A stretch of DNA of 21,606 nt from an uncultured Oscillospiraceae bacterium (GTDB lineage Bacteria; Bacillota; Clostridia; Oscillospirales; Oscillospiraceae), in the NCBI GenBank assembly GCA_934621665.1, contig CAKTUT010000006.1:1-21606 (forward strand), in the 5' to 3' direction. Below the pieces are notes generated by a model, which was given only the letters and a program-made list of their open reading frames with translations, searched no databases and was not told where the DNA came from. Below, in pieces: positions 15,273-21,606 of the stretch. Numbering within the stretch: position 1 is the stretch's first letter; every line of letters begins with the position of its first letter. The translations under genes were made by a program, and so were the position numbers.

Positions 15273-16271
15273 ATGGAACTGTATGCAATTCTTACGCTGG
15301 TCTGCGCGGTGGTGTCGTTTTTGGTGACGCTGCTGCTGGGACGGCTCGTCATTCCCATGCTGCACGCGCTCAAGGCCGGGCAGTCTATCCGCGAAATCGG
15401 CCCAAGGTGGCACAACAATAAGGCCGGTACGCCCACCATGGGCGGCATTATGTTTATTGTAACCGCCATTGTGTGCACCGTTGGCTTTGGCTGGACTGCC
15501 ATGCGCGAAAACCACACCTATACGCATCTTTATGTGCTGGCGCTGGCACTCTGCTATGGACTCATCGGCTTTGCGGATGATTTTGTCAAGGTGAAGCTCA
15601 AGCGGAATCTCGGCTTGACGGCCATTCAAAAATTTCTGCTTCAGCTGGTGGTGGCGGTTGTGTTTTTGCTGCTGCTGCGCGGCAACGGGACGCTGTCGTG
15701 TGATTTGTACATCCCGTTCTGGAACGTAGAGCTGGCAATCTCTCCGGTTCTCTACATGATTTTTGGCGCGTTTGTCATTGTCGGCTGCGTCAATGCGGTC
15801 AATCTGACCGACGGCGTGGACGGCCTTTCCAGCAGCGTAACGATCCCGGTTATGGTATTTTTCTGCGTGGCATCGCTGCTGTGGTCGGAAAATGCGCTGT
15901 CCGCATTCCCGGCCTCGCTGGTCGGCGGCCTTGCAGCATTTTTGTGCTATAACTTCCATCCGGCAAAGGTATTCATGGGCGATACGGGCTCGCTATTCCT
16001 TGGCGGCGCGGTGTGCGGCCTTGCCTTTGCGCTGGATATGCCGCTGATTTTGATTCTGGTCGGCATCATCTACATTGCCGAGACGGTTTCGGTGATGATG
16101 CAGGTTACCTATTTTAAGCTGACGCATGGCAAGCGCATCTTCAAGATGACACCGATTCACCATCATTTTGAGCTGTGCGGCTGGCGTGAAGAGAAAATTG
16201 TCGCCGTATTCGCTGGCATTACGGTTGTGATGTGTATACTGGCGTATTTTGGTATTGTCAACCGGTTTTAA
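15273..16271 (+). CDS. mraY: Phospho-MurNAc-pentapeptide-transferase MraY
   Basis: Integral membrane enzyme that moves phospho-MurNAc-pentapeptide from UDP onto undecaprenyl phosphate, making lipid I. The product is 332 residues with about ten hydrophobic segments. Catalytic-site motifs are intact: the Asp pair D102-D103 in FADDFVK, NLTDGVDGL (177-185), FMGDTGSL (234-241) and the histidine stretch HHHFE (296-300). GTPTMGG (52-58) is also typical. GGAGGA lies eight bases before the ATG. The next gene is ftsW; murD, often found between mraY and ftsW in Firmicutes, is absent. Confidence 0.97.
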   Translation: MELYAILTLVCAVVSFLVTLLLGRLVIPMLHALKAGQSIREIGPRWHNNKAGTPTMGGIMFIVTAIVCTVGFGWTAMRENHTYTHLYVLALALCYGLIGFADDFVKVKLKRNLGLTAIQKFLLQLVVAVVFLLLLRGNGTLSCDLYIPFWNVELAISPVLYMIFGAFVIVGCVNAVNLTDGVDGLSSSVTIPVMVFFCVASLLWSENALSAFPASLVGGLAAFLCYNFHPAKVFMGDTGSLFLGGAVCGLAFALDMPLILILVGIIYIAETVSVMMQVTYFKLTHGKRIFKMTPIHHHFELCGWREEKIVAVFAGITVVMCILAYFGIVNRF

Positions 16272-16297
16272 CCGGTATCCCGGAAAGGAGCGTCCCT

Positions 16298-17482
16298 ATG
16301 TCCAATCCCGCAGCAGCGGACTCGCCGCGTCTTGTTGACGGCCATCTTGCGCCGCAGCCGGAACAAAAGAATAACGCCCTGCTGGATGAGCGCGGACTGC
16401 TGGATGTGCCATTTCTGGTGCTGACGGTGCTGCTGGTCATCATTGGCGTTGTGATGATGTTCTCGGCCAGCTATGCGCGTGCGTACAGCGAAAAAAATAA
16501 CTCTACCTATTATTTTGCACGTCAGGCGTTGTTTGCCCTGGTTGGCATCGGCATGATGCTCTTTATCAGCCGGCTGAACTATCAGATGTGGCGTGGCCTG
16601 TCGGTGATTGTGCTGGCGATTGCGATTTTCTTCCTGCTGCTCGTGCCGTTCATCGGCTCGGAGGAGGGCGGCGCAAAGCGCTGGCTGCGGCTTGGTATTT
16701 TGAGCTTCCAGCCGTCAGAGGTGGCAAAGGTGGCCGTCGTCATGTCGTTTGCCTCACTGATGTCGCTCTACCGCGAAAAGATGCAGACGTTCCGCTACGG
16801 TATTTTGCCGTTTGCAAGCATCCTGATTGTTGTGTGCGGCCTGATTGCGCTGGAACGCCATTTTTCCGGCATTCTCATCATTCTTGCGCTCGGTGCGGTG
16901 ATGATGTTCCTTGGCGGCGTGCAGCTGCGCTGGTTTGCCATCGGTGCAGTGCTGGTTGGTGCGTTCGCGGCGATCTATCTGAGCACCATGGGCTACGCCA
17001 GCGCGCGCATTGCGGCGTGGCGCGACCCAATGTCCGACCCGTCTGATACGGGCTATCAGATTTTGCAGTCGCTGTATGCCATCGGCTCGGGCGGCCTGAT
17101 GGGACTCGGCTTTGGCCACAGCCGTCAGAAGTATCTATATCTGCCGGAGGAGCACAACGACTATATTTTTCCCATTGTATGCGAGGAGCTCGGCTTTGTC
17201 GGCGCAGTGGCGGTGATTTTGCTGTTCATGCTGCTGATTATCCGCGGCTACTGGATTGCGATGCACGCGCGCGACCGCTTTGGCGCGCTTTTGGCGGCGG
17301 GACTGACGACGCATCTGGCGCTTCAGACATTCCTCAATATCGGCGTTGTGACAAACTTCCTGCCTGCCACCGGTATTTCGCTGCCGTTTTTCTCCTATGG
17401 CGGCACAGCACTTCTGATTCAGCTGTTTGAAATGGGACTGATTCTGGCTGTTTCGCGCCAGAACGACAATAAGCTTCTGTAG
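16298..17482 (+). CDS. ftsW: SEDS-family septal peptidoglycan glycosyltransferase FtsW
   Basis: Polytopic membrane protein that polymerises lipid II into glycan strands at the septum together with its class B PBP; it was formerly called a lipid II flippase. The product is 394 residues with about ten transmembrane segments after a 36-residue hydrophilic N-terminus. SEDS hallmarks: GAKRWL (125-130), FQPSEVAK (137-144), LPEEHNDYIFPIVCEELG holding the presumed catalytic Asp D288, and GISLPFFSYGG near the C-terminus. I chose ATG 16298, seven bases after AAAGGAG; an open frame extends back into mraY but has no such site. FtsW rather than RodA is inferred from its dcw location. Confidence 0.95.
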   Translation: MSNPAAADSPRLVDGHLAPQPEQKNNALLDERGLLDVPFLVLTVLLVIIGVVMMFSASYARAYSEKNNSTYYFARQALFALVGIGMMLFISRLNYQMWRGLSVIVLAIAIFFLLLVPFIGSEEGGAKRWLRLGILSFQPSEVAKVAVVMSFASLMSLYREKMQTFRYGILPFASILIVVCGLIALERHFSGILIILALGAVMMFLGGVQLRWFAIGAVLVGAFAAIYLSTMGYASARIAAWRDPMSDPSDTGYQILQSLYAIGSGGLMGLGFGHSRQKYLYLPEEHNDYIFPIVCEELGFVGAVAVILLFMLLIIRGYWIAMHARDRFGALLAAGLTTHLALQTFLNIGVVTNFLPATGISLPFFSYGGTALLIQLFEMGLILAVSRQNDNKLL

Positions 17483-17496
17483 GCGGTGGCATTTGG

Positions 17497-18624
17497 ATGA
17501 ATGTAATTTTTACCTGCGGCGGAACTGGCGGACACATCTATCCGGCCATTGCGGTTGCAAATCTTCTGCGGCAGAGAAAGCCGGACGCGCAGATTTTGTT
17601 TATCGGCGCGGAGGACGGCATGGAAAATAAAATTGTGCCGCGCGAGGGCTACCGGCTGGAAACGCTGAAAATTTCAAATTATCAGCGAAAGCTTACGCCG
17701 GCGGCGATGTGGCACAATCTGGTGACGCTTGTCAATATGACGGGCTCGCTTCGCAAAGCACGGCGCGTCATCCGTGATTTTGCACCCGATGTGATTGTGG
17801 GCACAGGCGGCTATGCGAGCTTTCCAGCGCTGAAGGTGGGGGCAAAAATGGGCATTCCCACGGCAGTGCATGAGTCAAACGCCGTGCCGGGGCTGACCAC
17901 GCGGATGGTGGAGCACTCGGTTGATCGGATTATGGTCTCATTTGAGGAAAGCCGCGGCCACTATGCCGCGCCCGAACGCGTGGTTGTTACGGGCACGCCC
18001 GTGCGCGAGGACTTTATCTACACCGAAAAGAAAGCGGCGCGCGAAGCGCTTGGCCTTGACGAGCGGCCGCTCATTGTGTCGTATTGGGGAAGTCTTGGCG
18101 CGCGGGAAATGAACAAGAAGATCGCGCAGTTTATCCGTCGAGAGTGCAACGGCGGCGAGCCGTTCCATCACATCCATGCTACCGGCTCGTTCGGCTGGCG
18201 CTGGATGCCGGAATATGTCAAGGAGCTTGGTGTAGATCTGGCGGCGCATCCGTCAGTTGAAATGCGCGAGTATATCTATGATATGCCGCTTGTCATGGCG
18301 GCGGCCGATCTGATCATCTGCCGCGCGGGCGCGGCCACAATCAGCGAGGTTGCGGCCTCCGGCACGCCGTGCATTATGGTTCCGTCGCCGAATGTGACGG
18401 ACAATCATCAGGAAAAGAACGCCCGCGTGCTGGAAAAGCGCGGCGCGGCGGTTGTTCTGCGGGAAAGCGAGTGTGACGGCGATGTGCTGTATGAGACGGC
18501 AAAGGAAATTCTGGGCGACCCGGATCGCCGCAGGAAAATGACCTCGGCAGCACATGAGATGGCCGTGGTTGACGCGGCGGAGCGAATCTACGCCGCGGCG
18601 ATGGAGCTTGCAGACGCACAATGA
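17497..18624 (+). CDS. murG: UDP-GlcNAc:lipid I N-acetylglucosaminyltransferase MurG
   Basis: GT28 (GT-B fold) membrane-associated enzyme that adds GlcNAc to lipid I to give lipid II. The product is 375 residues. Motifs: the glycine-rich GGTGGHIYPAIAVA (8-21), GTGGYASFPAL, HESNAVPGLTTR, VTGTPVRE, a GSLGA loop, and the UDP-GlcNAc-binding ICRAGAATISE and PSPNVTDNHQEKNA stretches. All are as expected, although the GSLGA loop is preceded by YW where other MurG often have a second glycine. The ribosome binding site is weak: GGTGG seven bases before ATG 17497, only 14 bases after the ftsW stop, so translation may depend on ftsW. Confidence 0.96.
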   Translation: MNVIFTCGGTGGHIYPAIAVANLLRQRKPDAQILFIGAEDGMENKIVPREGYRLETLKISNYQRKLTPAAMWHNLVTLVNMTGSLRKARRVIRDFAPDVIVGTGGYASFPALKVGAKMGIPTAVHESNAVPGLTTRMVEHSVDRIMVSFEESRGHYAAPERVVVTGTPVREDFIYTEKKAAREALGLDERPLIVSYWGSLGAREMNKKIAQFIRRECNGGEPFHHIHATGSFGWRWMPEYVKELGVDLAAHPSVEMREYIYDMPLVMAAADLIICRAGAATISEVAASGTPCIMVPSPNVTDNHQEKNARVLEKRGAAVVLRESECDGDVLYETAKEILGDPDRRRKMTSAAHEMAVVDAAERIYAAAMELADAQ

Positions 18625-18633
18625 TGCGCAAAT

Positions 18634-18667
18634 CCGCATAGGATGGCGAGAAAACGCCAATATGCGG
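18634..18667 (+). promoter_or_regulatory. Hairpin overlapping the murA ribosome binding site
   Basis: CCGCATA (18634-18640) pairs with TATGCGG (18661-18667), and TGGCG (18644-18648) pairs with CGCCA (18655-18659) around loop AGAAAA, giving a two-part stem with a small asymmetric interior loop. Its 3' arm covers the first two G of the GGAGG (18666-18670) used by murA. No U run follows, so it is not a terminator; it could limit murA translation. Confidence 0.5.
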
Positions 18668-18677
18668 AGGAATGTGC

Positions 18678-19934
18678 ATGGAGGTTCTGTCTGTTATGGG
18701 CGGCGCGCCGCTTGCGGGCACCGTCTCGATTCATGGCGCGAAAAACAGCGTGCTGCCGATTCTGGCCGCGGCGGTGCTATGCCGGGAGCCGTGTGTCTTA
18801 CATAATTGTCCCGATATTGAGGATGTGCAGAATACCGTCCGGATTTTAACGGCGCTTGGCTGCCATGTAGCGCGCGCAGGAAGCACGCTGACGGTGGACG
18901 CACACGGCCTTGCAAGCTGCAATGTGCCAGAGGTGCTTGCGCAGAAGATGCGCTCATCGGTGCTGTTTCTGGGTGCGCTTGCCGCACGGCTTGGCTGCGC
19001 GGAGATCCCGCTTCCGGGCGGCTGTCCGCTTGGCGCAAGGCCGGTTGATCTGCACATCAGGGCGCTTTGCTCCATGGGAGCGGAAGCGGACGCGGCGGAC
19101 GGCTGCATCCATTGCTGCGCCGGGGCGCTGCATGGCGCAGAAATTGCGCTGCCGTTTCCAAGTGTGGGCGCAACGGAAAATGCTATTCTGGCTGCCACGG
19201 CGGCGCAAGGCGAGGTCATAATTGAAAATGCAGCCATGGAGCCGGAGATTGCCGATCTGATCGGCTTTTTGAAAAGCGCCGGAGCGCAGATTGACGGTGC
19301 GGGAACAAGACGTATCCGCGTGCGCGGCGGCGCGCCGCTGTACGGCGCGACCTATACGATTTTGCCGGACCGGATTGAAACGGCGACATATCTGTGCGCA
19401 GCGGCCGCCTGCGGCGGAGATGTGACGCTGCGGCGCACCGCGCCGCAGACGCTTGCACCGGTAATTAGCACGCTGCGCGCGGCGGGGTGCAAAATCACGC
19501 AGCGCGGCACAGCGCTGCGCATAGAAAGCAGCGGACGGCTGCGTGCGCCGGGCGAGATTGTGACTGCGCCATACCCCGGCTTTCCAACTGACGCTCAAGC
19601 GCCCATGATGGCGGCGCTTCTGCGTGCCGAGGGCACGACGTGCTTTTCGGAGACGATTTTTGAGGGACGGCTGCACCACGCGGCGCAGCTGCAAAAAATG
19701 GGCGCAGACATTGCTGTCTGCGCGCAGCAGGCGCGGGTGCACGGCGTGAGAACACTGCACGGTGCGGCGCTTTTGGCAGAGGATTTGCGCGGCGGCGCGG
19801 CAATGGTGATTGCGGCGCTGGCAGCGGAGGGAAATTCTCTGATTTTTGGAGTAAAACACATCAAACGTGGCTATGATAATCTGGAGGGAATGCTCCGGAA
19901 GCTGGGCGCGGAGATAAAATATGTAGAAATTTGA
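18678..19934 (+). CDS. murA: UDP-N-acetylglucosamine 1-carboxyvinyltransferase MurA
   Basis: First committed enzyme of peptidoglycan synthesis: transfers enolpyruvate from PEP to UDP-GlcNAc. The product is 418 residues. The active-site cysteine is present (C116 in LPGGCPLGARPVDLH), so sensitivity to fosfomycin would be expected on family grounds. The N-terminal GAPLAGTVSIHGAKNSVLPILAA, central PSVGATENAILAA, GAGTRRIRVRG, PDRIETATYL, PGFPTDAQAPMMA and C-terminal DLRGGAAMVIAALAAEG stretches are all typical. I chose ATG 18678, seven bases after GGAGG; ATG 18672 is only one base from it. Firmicutes often have two MurA paralogues and only one is visible here. The stop overlaps a TTGACA motif. Confidence 0.96.
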   Translation: MEVLSVMGGAPLAGTVSIHGAKNSVLPILAAAVLCREPCVLHNCPDIEDVQNTVRILTALGCHVARAGSTLTVDAHGLASCNVPEVLAQKMRSSVLFLGALAARLGCAEIPLPGGCPLGARPVDLHIRALCSMGAEADAADGCIHCCAGALHGAEIALPFPSVGATENAILAATAAQGEVIIENAAMEPEIADLIGFLKSAGAQIDGAGTRRIRVRGGAPLYGATYTILPDRIETATYLCAAAACGGDVTLRRTAPQTLAPVISTLRAAGCKITQRGTALRIESSGRLRAPGEIVTAPYPGFPTDAQAPMMAALLRAEGTTCFSETIFEGRLHHAAQLQKMGADIAVCAQQARVHGVRTLHGAALLAEDLRGGAAMVIAALAAEGNSLIFGVKHIKRGYDNLEGMLRKLGAEIKYVEI

Positions 19935-19952
19935 CACGAAATCGTGTATAAT
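19931..19952 (+). promoter_or_regulatory. Promoter-like boxes with a palindrome at the murA-ftsQ junction
   Basis: A perfect -10 TATAAT (19947-19952) is preceded by TTGACA (19931-19936), but only ten bases separate them, so they cannot work as one standard sigma-A promoter. The perfect inverted repeat ACACGA-AA-TCGTGT (19934-19947) links the two boxes. A weak promoter using TATAAT with a poor -35, or an operator, is possible for ftsQ. Confidence 0.3.
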
Positions 19953-19993
19953 CAGGAAAAATGAATCCGCTCTCCGAAAAAGGAGTATTGTAT

Positions 19994-20785
19994 ATGAGAA
20001 CAAATCGACGCAAAGCGCCGCAGCGCCCGGCCAAAGGCAAATCCGCCTCCAGGCGCGAGGGCGGAAGCGGCATGGGCACACGGCTGATCATCATGCTGGC
20101 CGTGGTGGCAGCCGTGGTGTTCGGCGTGGCGATTTTCTTCAAGGTCAATACAGTAGAGGTACAGGGCAACACAATCTATTCTGCGCAGGAGATCCGCGCG
20201 GCCTCGGGCATCGAGCAGGGCGACAACCTGTTCACGCTGAACAAGGAGGCCGCGGCGGGCAGCATCAAGGCCAGTCTTCCGTATGTGGAAACGGTCAGCA
20301 TCATCCGGTCAATGCCCGATACGGTTATGATTGAGGTCAAGGAAAGCAGCACGGCGTATGCCATTGCGACAGATACAAACACGACGTGGCTGATTAACGC
20401 TGTGGGCAAGGCGCTGGAGCAAATTCCGAGCGAATCGGCGGCCGACTATCCGCAGATTCTGGGCGTGACGATCAACAGCCCTACGCTCGGCGCAGTGGTC
20501 TCGTCGTCCAATCAGAGCGCGCTGAACGCGGCGCTTGATGTGATTGCGGCCATGGATGGCACGGGCGTACTGGAGCATCTGGCATCGGTCAACGTGGAAA
20601 AGGACTATGACATTATCGTCTGGTATGACGAGCAGTATGAGATCAAGCTTGGCGGCACAGACCGGCTGGACTATAAGATTCAATATCTTGGTGTAATTCT
20701 TGACAGCCTGAGCACATATCAGGCCGGAACGATTGATCTTAGCTTCTCATTAAGCGAGGATGCGCGCTTTTATTCGCGGCAGTGA
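19994..20785 (+). CDS. ftsQ: Cell division protein FtsQ/DivIB
   Basis: Bitopic divisome protein that, with FtsL and DivIC/FtsB, controls the FtsW-PBP synthase. The 263-residue product has a very basic cytoplasmic tail (1-30), one transmembrane segment (about 31-49) and a POTRA domain (about 51-118) beginning VNTVEVQGNTIYSAQEI and containing SLPYVETVSIIRSMPDTVMIEVKE, the stretch best conserved in FtsQ/DivIB. A beta domain follows (about 119-245). I chose ATG 19994 because AGGAG lies eight bases before it; ATG 19961, in frame, has no ribosome binding site. It follows murA by 59 bases. ftsA, which often comes next, is missing and ftsZ follows directly. Confidence 0.94.
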   Translation: MRTNRRKAPQRPAKGKSASRREGGSGMGTRLIIMLAVVAAVVFGVAIFFKVNTVEVQGNTIYSAQEIRAASGIEQGDNLFTLNKEAAAGSIKASLPYVETVSIIRSMPDTVMIEVKESSTAYAIATDTNTTWLINAVGKALEQIPSESAADYPQILGVTINSPTLGAVVSSSNQSALNAALDVIAAMDGTGVLEHLASVNVEKDYDIIVWYDEQYEIKLGGTDRLDYKIQYLGVILDSLSTYQAGTIDLSFSLSEDARFYSRQ

Positions 20786-20831
20786 CTGCACAGATATGAA
20801 TATTTTGAAAAGAAGCGGCGAAAAATCGGGA

Positions 20832-20845
20832 AAATTCTAGAATTT
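20832..20845. repeat. Perfect 14-base palindrome upstream of the ftsZ promoter
   Basis: AAATTCTAGAATTT equals its own reverse complement and ends three bases before the -35 box of the ftsZ promoter. This is a suitable place for a dimeric regulator, but no regulator can be named from the sequence. Confidence 0.45.
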
Positions 20846-20848
20846 CTA

Positions 20849-20877
20849 TTGACCGAACGCGTATTTCGGTATAGAAT
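20849..20877 (+). promoter_or_regulatory. Probable sigma-A promoter of ftsZ
   Basis: TTGACC (20849-20854), 17 bases, TAGAAT (20872-20877): five of six matches in each box at ideal spacing, in the 163-base gap before ftsZ. The predicted leader is about 65 bases. The inverted repeat ACCGAA-N7-TTCGGT (20852-20870) fills the spacer and overlaps the -35, so a repressor could bind here. Confidence 0.7.
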
Positions 20878-20948
20878 AAATTGAATAGACAGCTTCATTA
20901 TGCGTTTTTACAGATAGATTCGCTGTGATATACATAGGAGGAAGACAA

Positions 20949-21606
20949 ATGGCAGAGTATGCAGATAAGGTAGTATCCATTAAGGTCATCGGCGTGGGCG
21001 GCGCCGGCAATAACGTTATTAACCGTATGATCGGCGCAGGCGTAAACGGCGTCGAGTTTGTCGCGGTCAACACAGATAAACAGGATCTCAACAAGTCCAA
21101 GTGCCCCAATAAGGTGCAGATCGGCGAAAAGCTGACCGGCGGTATGGGCGCGGGCTCCAAGCCCGAAATCGGCCAGAAGTCGGCAGAGGAATCCAAGGCT
21201 GCCATTTCTCAGGCGCTTGAGGGCGCGGACATGGTGTTTGTCACTGCCGGTATGGGCGGCGGTACTGGCACGGGCGCAGCTCCCATCATTGCGCAGCTGG
21301 CACATGAGGCCGGCATCCTGACGGTCGGCGTTGTGACAAAGCCGTTCCGCTTTGAGGGTGCAAACCGCATGAAGCAGGCCGAGATGGGCATTGCCAATCT
21401 GTCGGACAAAGTTGATTCGCTGATTATCATTCCCAACGACCGGCTGAAATTTGTCACCGACCAGAAAATTACGTTTGCCAATGCATTCGGCATCGCCGAC
21501 GATGTGCTGAAGCAGGCTGTCAGCTCCATTTCCGAACTGGTTGCCTACTCTGAGAACGTCATCATCAACCTTGACTTTGCCGACGTCTCCGCCATCATGA
21601 AAGACG
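20949..21606 (+). CDS. ftsZ: Cell division GTPase FtsZ (3' end cut by window)
   Basis: Tubulin-like GTPase that forms the Z ring and recruits the division machinery. 219 residues are visible, of an expected 370-400; the GTPase domain is nearly complete and the C-terminal domain and tail lie outside. Motifs: VIGVGGAGNNVINRM (13-27), NTD (41-43), the tubulin signature GGGTGTG (103-109), TKPFRFEG, and the synergy-loop stretch NLDFADV near the edge. Start ATG 20949 has AGGAGG about seven bases upstream. It has its own probable promoter, so it can be expressed apart from the dcw operon. The order ftsQ-ftsZ without ftsA is seen in several Clostridia. Confidence 0.98.
   Translation, partial: MAEYADKVVSIKVIGVGGAGNNVINRMIGAGVNGVEFVAVNTDKQDLNKSKCPNKVQIGEKLTGGMGAGSKPEIGQKSAEESKAAISQALEGADMVFVTAGMGGGTGTGAAPIIAQLAHEAGILTVGVVTKPFRFEGANRMKQAEMGIANLSDKVDSLIIIPNDRLKFVTDQKITFANAFGIADDVLKQAVSSISELVAYSENVIINLDFADVSAIMKD

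Noticed and set aside
14979..15959. 326-codon minus-strand open frame across murF and mraY
   Set aside because: It spans two unmistakable plus-strand genes, and its composition (many His, Gln, Arg) is typical of a shadow frame.
18954..20081. 375-codon minus-strand open frame over murA
   Set aside because: Antisense to murA, which has all expected motifs and a catalytic Cys; no domain visible in the reverse frame.

Overview
This window is core chromosome of a spore-forming, low-to-mid-GC-lineage Firmicute, most likely a Clostridia member near Oscillospiraceae/Ruminococcaceae. That placement is inferred from protein character, gene order, the moderately high GC of the genes, the sporulation pair spmA/spmB and an AbrB with a cysteine-pair tail. 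I see no mobile elements, CRISPR, rRNA or tRNA genes. No stretch over about 300 bases lacks a gene.

Left part (1-5133). On the minus strand lie argS (3' end cut by the window), spmB and spmA (ATGA overlap), rsmI, trmN6 and a 56-residue 2[4Fe-4S] ferredoxin. Among them, on the plus strand, sits an abrB-type regulator (2991-3233). It converges on rsmI, and a perfect 16-bp bidirectional terminator separates the two. The order trmN6-rsmI-><-abrB matches the Bacillus subtilis yabB-yabC/abrB locus.

Middle (5303-7678). A complete ClpC-type AAA+ unfoldase stands alone, without ctsR-mcsA-mcsB, and is closed by a GC-rich terminator.

Right part (7832-21606). A division and cell wall (dcw) cluster runs on the plus strand: mraZ, rsmH, ftsL, class B PBP with two PASTA domains, murE, murF, mraY, ftsW, murG, murA, ftsQ/divIB, ftsZ (3' end cut). 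It starts at a sigma-A-like promoter followed by three GTGGAG boxes in 10-bp phase, which look like the MraZ autoregulatory operator. The cluster makes lipid II precursors (MurA, MurE, MurF, MraY, MurG) and polymerises and crosslinks them at the septum (FtsW, PBP, FtsL, FtsQ) under FtsZ. murE carries the DNPR signature, so the peptidoglycan is probably meso-diaminopimelate type. murD, murC, murB and ftsA are not in the window.

RsmI and RsmH both modify 16S rRNA C1402 and are both encoded here. The less ordinary signals are regulatory: the MraZ boxes, a terminator-like hairpin between ftsL and the PBP gene, a hairpin that partly covers the murA ribosome binding site, and palindromes around a separate ftsZ promoter. 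I found no convincing undescribed biological system. All promoter, operator and RNA-structure calls were made by eye.
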